NCBI GenBank assembly: GCA_007280145.1 | Contig: QYPU01000014.1 | Span: 1 to 8,583 of the forward strand | DNA length: 8,583 nt | Origin: Dehalococcoidia bacterium | GTDB lineage: Bacteria > Chloroflexota > Dehalococcoidia > GIF9 > UBA5629 | Direction: 5' to 3' | Shown here: positions 1 to 3,295 of the stretch, piece after piece | How positions within the stretch are numbered: position 1 is the first letter of the stretch | Layout: each line of letters opens with the position of its first letter | Notes under the pieces: generated by a model | Told to the model about the DNA's origin: nothing | Seen by the model: the letters and a program-made list of their open reading frames with translations, nothing else | The model's database searches: none | Program-made: the position numbers and the translations under genes

Positions 1-2
1 AT

Positions 3-761
3 ATTATAATGGCTCTGGATGAGTGCCCTGCTTTTAGTGAAGGTGTGTCAAAGGTGCAGGAGGCAGTGGAGAGGACTTATCGATGGGCGGAAAGGTGCCG
101 GAGCCATCACCAGAGTTCTGACCAGCTTCTTTTTGGAATCGTCCAGGGTGGTATCTCCCCCGAGTTGCGGCACCAGTCAGCAGCAGCCATTACCTCTTTA
201 GACTTTCCCGGCTATGCTATCGGAGGTTTGAGCTTGGGTGAACCCAAGGAGCTGACCTGGGCGATGGTAGATGAAACAGTGCCCTTTTTGCCTCATGACA
301 GGCCTCGCTATCTTATGGGAGTTGGTTCACCTGAGGACATTGTTGAAGGGGTGAGTAGAGGAATAGACATCTTTGACAGCGCTCTGCCTACCAGGATAGC
401 TCGCAATGGTGCTCTCTTTACTATGCGAGGAAGGCAAAATATACGAAGGGCTATCTATAAAACGAAGGATGAGCCTGTTGATACGGACTGTGATTGCTAT
501 ACCTGCCGCACTTTTTCGGCTGCTTACCTTCATCATTTGTTCAGGTGTGAGGAGTTGCTGGCCTACAGGTTAGCTACTATCCATAACCTTAGGTTTATCA
601 CCAGGCTGGTGCAGAGAATAAGAGACGCTATTCAGCAGGACACCTTTATTGATTTCAAAAATGACTTCCTCAGTGGATATCAGGTTACCGACGAGGAAGT
701 CAGGCTGGCTCAAAAACAGAAGTGGCTGAACTCACCGCGACACCATAACGCCGTCTCTTAG
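3..761 (+). CDS. tgt: Queuine/preQ1 tRNA-guanine transglycosylase, C-terminal two thirds (5' end outside window)
   Basis: Exchanges the wobble guanine of GUN-anticodon tRNAs for a 7-deazaguanine base in the queuosine pathway; cytoplasmic. The frame is open to the left edge (two residues precede the ATG at 9), and bacterial family members run about 370-385 residues, so roughly a third is missing. Counting from the Met at 9: the substrate-pocket Asp sits in MALDECP (D4), FGIVQGG is at 42-48, GYAIGGLSLGE at 68-78, and the nucleophile Asp in GIDIFDSALPTR (D123). The zinc ligands are C161, C163, C166 and H192. The D123-C161 and C166-H192 spacings equal those of the Zymomonas enzyme (D280, C318/C320/C323, H349). 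All catalytic features seen here are intact, so the gene is probably functional. Its last 210 bp occur again, diverged, at 1370-1582, so the present 3' end may have been swapped in with the neighbouring toxin-antitoxin DNA. The identification is firm. Confidence 0.96.
   Translation: MIMALDECPAFSEGVSKVQEAVERTYRWAERCRSHHQSSDQLLFGIVQGGISPELRHQSAAAITSLDFPGYAIGGLSLGEPKELTWAMVDETVPFLPHDRPRYLMGVGSPEDIVEGVSRGIDIFDSALPTRIARNGALFTMRGRQNIRRAIYKTKDEPVDTDCDCYTCRTFSAAYLHHLFRCEELLAYRLATIHNLRFITRLVQRIRDAIQQDTFIDFKNDFLSGYQVTDEEVRLAQKQKWLNSPRHHNAVS
552..761 (+). repeat. Direct repeat copy 1 (3' end of tgt)
   Basis: This is the intact 3' end of tgt and it matches 1370-1582 in the same orientation at a constant offset of 818 bp, with one extra codon near the end of the second copy. 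My hand alignment gives about 32 mismatches in 210 bases (roughly 85% identity). The homology stops at the tgt stop codon in both copies and the downstream flanks are unrelated. The pair brackets the toxin-antitoxin module. Confidence 0.93.
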
Positions 762-784
762 CGTGAAAAGTCAGTGCTTTCGCC

Positions 785-813
785 TTGACAAGTGTATACA
801 ATTGGTATACACT
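785..813 (+). promoter_or_regulatory. Promoter of the toxin-antitoxin operon
   Basis: A perfect -35 hexamer TTGACA (785-790) is followed after 17 bases by TACACT (808-813), a 4/6 match to the -10 consensus. A TATACA at 806-811 is an alternative with 15-base spacing. It lies just after the tgt stop codon and about 25 bases before the toxin start, and no other promoter-like pair is visible in that gap. Confidence 0.6.
791..813. promoter_or_regulatory. Perfect inverted-repeat operator overlapping the promoter
   Basis: AGTGTATAC (791-799) and GTATACACT (805-813) form a perfect 9-bp inverted repeat around AATTG. It fills the space between the -35 and -10 elements and covers the -10. Ribbon-helix-helix antitoxins, including BrnA, usually autorepress by binding such a site. 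The repeat is seen directly; its role as operator is inferred from position. Confidence 0.65.
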
Positions 814-838
814 GTAAAGTAAGAAAAGGAGATAGGTG

Positions 839-1123
839 GTGCTCTACATCGAATCCCTGGAGATCGATGACCATATACTGGACAAGATTGAGAGCAAGCA
901 CGGTATCACCTTTAATGAAGTGGAGGAGGCCTGTCTATCGGATAAGCGGCATATCAGGAAAGGTAAAGAGGGGCTATACAAGCTCTTTAGCCAGACTGAT
1001 GCAGGCAGATATATCCTGGTAGTGCTGATAAACCTTGGCAGTGGTAACTGGAAAGTGGTTACTGCCAGAGAGATGACTGATAGCGAGAGGCAGCTTTATA
1101 AGAAGTCAATTGGAGACAAGTAG
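839..1123 (+). CDS. BrnT-like ribonuclease toxin of a type II toxin-antitoxin pair
   Basis: A small basic protein of about 94 residues resembling the BrnT family (RelE-like fold ribonucleases that arrest translation when freed from antitoxin). The visible family pattern is KHGITFNEVEEA near the N-terminus, a central hydrophobic strand RYILVVLINL, and the C-terminal block KVVTAREMTDSERQLYKK, matching the family's usual R-x-I-S-A-R-x-A-x-x-x-E-R-x-x-Y ending. The usual N-terminal WDE-x-K segment is not obvious, so it is a divergent member. Two adjacent GTG codons could start it. GGAG at 828-831 is 7 bases before the GTG at 839 and 4 bases before the GTG at 836; I prefer 839 on spacing. The toxin-first order and the 1-base gap to the antitoxin fit brnTA operons. 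Confidence 0.8.
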   Translation: MLYIESLEIDDHILDKIESKHGITFNEVEEACLSDKRHIRKGKEGLYKLFSQTDAGRYILVVLINLGSGNWKVVTAREMTDSERQLYKKSIGDK

Positions 1124-1124
1124 A

Positions 1125-1358
1125 ATGGCTGAGTTAGATGAAGCAATAAAGGATATTGAGCAGGGCAATGCCTGGGACAAGGGTGATGAGGTGGTACAGG
1201 TAGAGGTGAAGAGGCCGCTGGATAAGGTCATCCCCGTTCGGCTCTCAGCAGACAAGTGGGAAGAGCTGAGACGGGAGGCGAGAGAGATGGGCATCGGTCC
1301 GACTACTCTGGCCCGGATGTGGATCCTGGAGCGCCTGCGCCAGCGGGTGAAGGCGTAA
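1125..1358 (+). CDS. Ribbon-helix-helix antitoxin, BrnA/CopG-like
   Basis: A 77-residue partner of the upstream toxin. The N-terminal third (1-30) is acidic and probably flexible, as in toxin-binding arms, although in BrnA the DNA-binding domain normally does both jobs. Residues 33-72 show the ribbon-helix-helix pattern: strand DKVIPVRLS, helix A DKWEELRREAREMG, turn IGPTT, helix B LARMWILERLRQ. The fold dimerises through the strand to bind operator DNA, most likely the perfect inverted repeat at 791-813. The ATG at 1125 begins one base after the toxin stop codon, so the genes are probably translationally coupled. A longer reading from TTG at 1110 would overlap the toxin and has no support. 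The type II antitoxin call is good; the exact subfamily is less certain. Confidence 0.8.
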   Translation: MAELDEAIKDIEQGNAWDKGDEVVQVEVKRPLDKVIPVRLSADKWEELRREAREMGIGPTTLARMWILERLRQRVKA

Positions 1359-1359
1359 C

Positions 1360-1381
1360 AGGTATTAGAGAGGTATTAGCC
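1360..1381 (+). repeat. 11-bp near-perfect tandem repeat at the module/tgt-remnant junction
   Basis: AGGTATTAGAG (1360-1370) is followed directly by AGGTATTAGCC (1371-1381), 9 of 11 bases identical. It lies exactly where the antitoxin gene ends and tgt homology resumes, which suggests a small duplication during joining or later slippage. Confidence 0.7.
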
Positions 1382-1582
1382 TAGAGGTTAGCCACTATCC
1401 ACAACCTGCGCTTTATCGTCAGGCTGGTGCAGAGAATAAAAGACGCTATTTACCAAGACACCTTTATCGATTTCAAAAATGACTTCCTTGGTGGATATCA
1501 GGTTACCGACGAGGAAGTCAGGCTTGTCCAAAAACAGAAGTGGCTAAGTTCACCACGACACCGCAATGACATCATCTCCTAG
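1370..1582 (+). pseudogene. Detached, diverged copy of the tgt 3' end
   Basis: The conceptual translation from 1385 gives RLATIHNLRFIVRLVQR and continues to a TAG at 1580-1582. Over the final 64 residues it differs from the intact tgt C-terminus at about nine positions, with one extra residue. The frame carries an in-frame TAG (1382-1384) where the intact gene has TAC (Tyr), and no start codon or 5' part of the gene is present, so it cannot make a transglycosylase. More than half of the differing codons are synonymous, meaning most divergence arose while both copies were still coding. The likely origin is either the original tgt end displaced by an insertion that brought its own allele, or the reverse. 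Confidence 0.9.
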
Positions 1583-1702
1583 CCCAAGTTATCTGGAAAC
1601 CCAAGTTGTTCAATATATAGAACTTTTAGGGCAAACTTTGTGTTCGCCTGATTTGGTTCGAGCACCCTAGGGTGGGCAAGTGCGGCAGGATAGTGGTCAA
1701 GT
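1583..1702. other. Short non-coding gap between tgt remnant and zinc-ribbon gene
   Basis: No gene is supported here. The gap holds two copies of CCCAAGTT (1583-1590 and 1600-1607) and a perfect 12-bp palindrome CACCCTAGGGTG (1663-1674) with no loop and no T-run, so it is not a convincing terminator. Confidence 0.5.
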
Positions 1703-2095
1703 CTAGCTAGGGTTCCTTTTTCGGGCAGAACCATGACCCTTGTGCTCACTCAGGGGTTCCTTAATTTCTTTTATGACTTCACCAGTTTTTGGATCGGTGA
1801 TTATCTCAATGTATAGATTATTATCTCTGTCGATTAATCTTTCTAAATGGCGCCACTCTCGTTCCTTGTAATAAAAAGCAGCGCCTACTCTGACATCAAA
1901 GAAAAACCTCCCCCTTCCCCGGTGTTTTCCCTTTACTCTCATGTGATCTCGTAAAACTATGGTGTCTTTGACTTCTACTTCATGTATGCGAGCCATATCC
2001 CCGCAAACAAGACAAGGCGTGCGTTTTTCATCTTTTGGTTCCAACAAAACCACGCCACATTTTCTGCATTTAGATTGTTGAAAAATAAGATTCAT
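1703..2095 (-). CDS. Small double-CxxC zinc-ribbon protein of unknown function
   Basis: A 130-residue soluble protein with no signal peptide or membrane segment. C10-x2-C13 and C28-x2-C31 make a four-cysteine zinc ribbon. The C-terminal half contains IDRDNNLYIEIITDPKTGE (about 88-106) and ends with EPLSEHKGHGSA (113-124). This matches a pattern I recall from a widespread orphan family of hypothetical proteins ending in EPLxxHxGHGSA; its function is not known to me. The ATG at 2093-2095 is chosen because it starts just before the first CxxC; upstream in-frame codons to 2179 would run into the 121-bp dyad, although no strong ribosome site precedes 2095. It follows the AbiV gene in the same orientation across the attC-like dyad, so it may be a separate cassette or part of the same acquisition. 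The AbiV neighbour hints at an accessory role, but that is inference. Confidence 0.72.
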   Translation of the reverse strand: MNLIFQQSKCRKCGVVLLEPKDEKRTPCLVCGDMARIHEVEVKDTIVLRDHMRVKGKHRGRGRFFFDVRVGAAFYYKEREWRHLERLIDRDNNLYIEIITDPKTGEVIKEIKEPLSEHKGHGSARKRNPS

Positions 2096-2112
2096 ATTTT
2101 TTAAACCCACTG

Positions 2113-2233
2113 GCCTCAAACTCAGCTGTACAATAGCTCGGGCATTGTTCGCATAATTATCGTGCATTATAGCGAGCAATATACCCGCGTTGTAGCGACT
2201 TCAAGCCGGGCCAACTGCAGCGAGTTGTTAGGC
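2113..2233 (-). repeat. 121-bp imperfect dyad, attC-like recombination site
   Basis: Outer arms: GCCT-CAA-CTC-GCTG segments at 2113-2128 pair with CAGC-GAG-TTG-AGGC segments at 2218-2233, with small bulges. Middle arms: TACAA (2129-2133) with TTGTA (2190-2194), and CGGG (2139-2142) with CCCG (2184-2187). The inner hairpin pairs 2144-2157 with 2166-2180 (14 bp with one G-U pair and one bulge, 8-base loop). On the minus strand the element begins GCCTAAC, matching the attC R'' consensus RYYYAAC, and the AbiV stop codon TAA lies within it, as is common in integron gene cassettes. The opposite outer box is degenerate and no integrase is seen. The fold is certain as a pattern; the attC identity is plausible only. 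Confidence 0.5.
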
Positions 2234-2959
2234 ACTAGGGCAAATGTCTCCTGTACGGTTATTGGGTTGGTCAATTGCCTGATCTACAAAGGTGGCAAAC
2301 GCGGCCATCTCATTATCACCTGGAGGTACAAGGCCGTGAGCCTGCATATCAGCATACCAGTTCTTGAGAGCTGCCTCCATCCATACCGGGCTAGTCCGCC
2401 ACACGGGTTGCATGTGTTTGATCCAAAGTTCGACTTCCTTGGTAGTGGCATGGTGCTTGGTGGCTAGGAGCGATGCAACGTCTACCAGGAGGGATGCTAG
2501 TGTCTTGTCGATAACCTCATGAGGAAGAGACCAGTGAGAAGCCCCCAGGCAGTCGGTGTAGAAGCCAATCTGCTTGACTTGGTCGAGGATATAGCGGTGG
2601 TCGGAAGAAGGGTCGGTGAGCTTGCGGAAATCACTGAGCTTCCTTGCTCCCTGCACTGCCAGCTCAGGAAGTAACCACATGAAGTTCTTGCGGGTGTGAC
2701 TTCGGTAGCCGCGCCAGGCATCAGTCCGCTCGCATTCGCCGCGCGCAAGAGCAAGTTCTCGTAGCATAGCGACCTTTCCCGACTCCTCGATTGAGAGAAT
2801 CGCCAGGGAAGCGGCGCTGGGGTAACTATGTGATTCGAGGAGGATTCTCGCGTCATGGGCAAGGCGCGCAGCATTATCGATAGCCGCGTTCATGCCTTCT
2901 GCGATTTGGTCGGGAGAAAGAGTTCCAGAGTATTGGTCGAGCTTCTGTTTTCGGGACAT
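2228..2959 (-). CDS. AbiV family abortive-infection protein (HEPN domain)
   Basis: A 243-residue soluble protein. The N-terminal half matches the AbiV HEPN pattern: an AEGMNAAIDNAARLAHDARIL helix (20-40), a second helix with YPSAASLAILSIEESGK (46-62) containing the conserved EE-x-GK, then WRGYRSHTRK (82-91), whose R83-x4-H88 fits the HEPN R-x4-6-H nuclease motif. Lactococcal AbiV is a phage-resistance protein that blocks phage translation; HEPN proteins are commonly RNases. Phage defence is therefore the best inference here. The C-terminal half is helical-looking and not diagnostic. AGGAG (minus strand, at 2965-2969) lies 5 bases before the ATG at 2957-2959. The stop codon at 2228-2230 falls inside the attC-like dyad. 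No antitoxin-like partner is adjacent unless the downstream zinc-ribbon protein acts as one. Confidence 0.83.
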   Translation of the reverse strand: MSRKQKLDQYSGTLSPDQIAEGMNAAIDNAARLAHDARILLESHSYPSAASLAILSIEESGKVAMLRELALARGECERTDAWRGYRSHTRKNFMWLLPELAVQGARKLSDFRKLTDPSSDHRYILDQVKQIGFYTDCLGASHWSLPHEVIDKTLASLLVDVASLLATKHHATTKEVELWIKHMQPVWRTSPVWMEAALKNWYADMQAHGLVPPGDNEMAAFATFVDQAIDQPNNRTGDICPSA

Positions 2960-2972
2960 GATGGCTCCTGAC

Positions 2973-2993
2973 GCTTAACATTCTTTGTTAAGC
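2973..2993. repeat. 7-bp perfect inverted repeat in the abiV leader
   Basis: GCTTAAC (2973-2979) and GTTAAGC (2987-2993) flank a 7-base spacer. It lies between the predicted abiV start of transcription and its ribosome site, so it could be an operator or a leader hairpin. The boxes also fit the attC core consensus (RYYYAAC / GTTRRRY) and occur at the 5' side of the abiV unit, where a cassette boundary would be. They are much too close together for a normal attC. Confidence 0.55.
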
Positions 2994-3012
2994 CTATTCT
3001 ATGATTGGTCAC

Positions 3013-3042
3013 ATTGTAATATTAAGAGTAAGAAAGTATCAA
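3013..3042 (-). promoter_or_regulatory. Candidate promoter of abiV
   Basis: Read leftward, TTGATA (3037-3042, 5/6 match to the -35) is followed after 18 bases by TACAAT (3013-3018, 5/6 match to the -10). It would start transcription near 3005, giving a leader of about 45 bases that contains the 2973-2993 inverted repeat. Confidence 0.5.
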
Positions 3043-3161
3043 GCACGCTTGTGTAAAATACAAGGAATCCTTTGACAAGGCCCTGAAGGTCACCCTACCT
3101 ATCTATACAAACAGAAAAGGCAGGACAACTCCGAAGGTTAATTTCCTACCTTTAAGTTCAT

Positions 3162-3211
3162 TGGTAGCGGGAATTGGATTTGAACCGACGACCTTTGAGT
3201 CACAAGCCCAG
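3162..3211 (-). pseudogene. 3' half of a tRNA gene (remnant)
   Basis: On the minus strand this reads, in order, an anticodon-arm-like segment, a variable loop AGGTC, a T arm GTCGG-TTCAAAT-CCAAT, an acceptor strand TCCCGCT, discriminator A and encoded CCA. The T stem has one C-A mismatch and one wobble. No matching 5' acceptor strand (AGCGGGA) or D arm exists at the expected distance, so it is not a working tRNA. The anticodon reads TGT or GTG depending on loop placement, so identity is not assigned. tRNA 3' ends are common attachment sites, making this a candidate att scar. Confidence 0.65.
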
Positions 3212-3241
3212 AGGCCGTTTCTGTCCTTTAATATACTTAAA

Positions 3242-3271
3242 TTGAACAAGGAAGCTATTATCAGCTATAAT
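3242..3271 (+). promoter_or_regulatory. Promoter of aspS
   Basis: TTGAAC (3242-3247) and a perfect TATAAT (3266-3271) are separated by 18 bases. Transcription would begin near 3278, only about 18 bases before the TTG start and downstream of the tRNA remnant. This rules against starting aspS further upstream. Confidence 0.68.
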
Positions 3272-3284
3272 TCGGAGACACATC

Positions 3285-3290
3285 AGGAGG
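3285..3290 (+). promoter_or_regulatory. Ribosome binding site deciding the aspS start
   Basis: A perfect AGGAGG lies 5 bases before TTG at 3296, fixing the start there rather than at the upstream in-frame codon at 3161. Confidence 0.85.
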
Positions 3291-3295
3291 TCTCT

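Larger units (their letters stand above)
2960..3295. other. Divergent intergenic region between abiV and aspS
   Basis: This 336-base stretch has no supported protein gene. It holds the abiV leader with its inverted repeat, a leftward promoter for abiV, a tRNA 3' fragment, and the rightward promoter and ribosome site of aspS. A lone TTGACA at 3072-3077 has no good -10 partner. I see no T-box leader (no TGGTACCGCG-type antiterminator motif). Confidence 0.6.

Noticed and set aside
1110..1124. Longer antitoxin start at TTG 1110
   Set aside because: It would overlap the toxin gene end; the ATG at 1125 immediately after the toxin stop fits coupled toxin-antitoxin genes better.
1663..1674. 12-bp palindrome as a transcription terminator
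   Set aside because: No loop and no T-run follow on either strand.
2096..2179. N-terminal extension of the zinc-ribbon protein
   Set aside because: The added residues come from the 121-bp dyad and have no ribosome site; the protein pattern starts just before the first CxxC.
2162..2467. Rightward reading frame across the dyad and the abiV 3' half
   Set aside because: It is a shadow of abiV in another frame, with no family features and no ribosome site.
2497..2874. Second leftward reading frame inside abiV
   Set aside because: It is out of frame with the HEPN gene and has no recognisable domain.
3162..3240. Complete tRNA gene on the minus strand
   Set aside because: No 5' acceptor strand or D arm is found; the T stem has a mismatch.
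3161..3295. Upstream extension of aspS starting MVAGIGFEPTTF
   Set aside because: It is the antisense translation of a tRNA 3' fragment and lies upstream of the aspS promoter and AGGAGG site.
2960..3295. T-box leader controlling aspS
   Set aside because: No antiterminator motif or terminator hairpin is visible, and the predicted leader is only about 18 bases.
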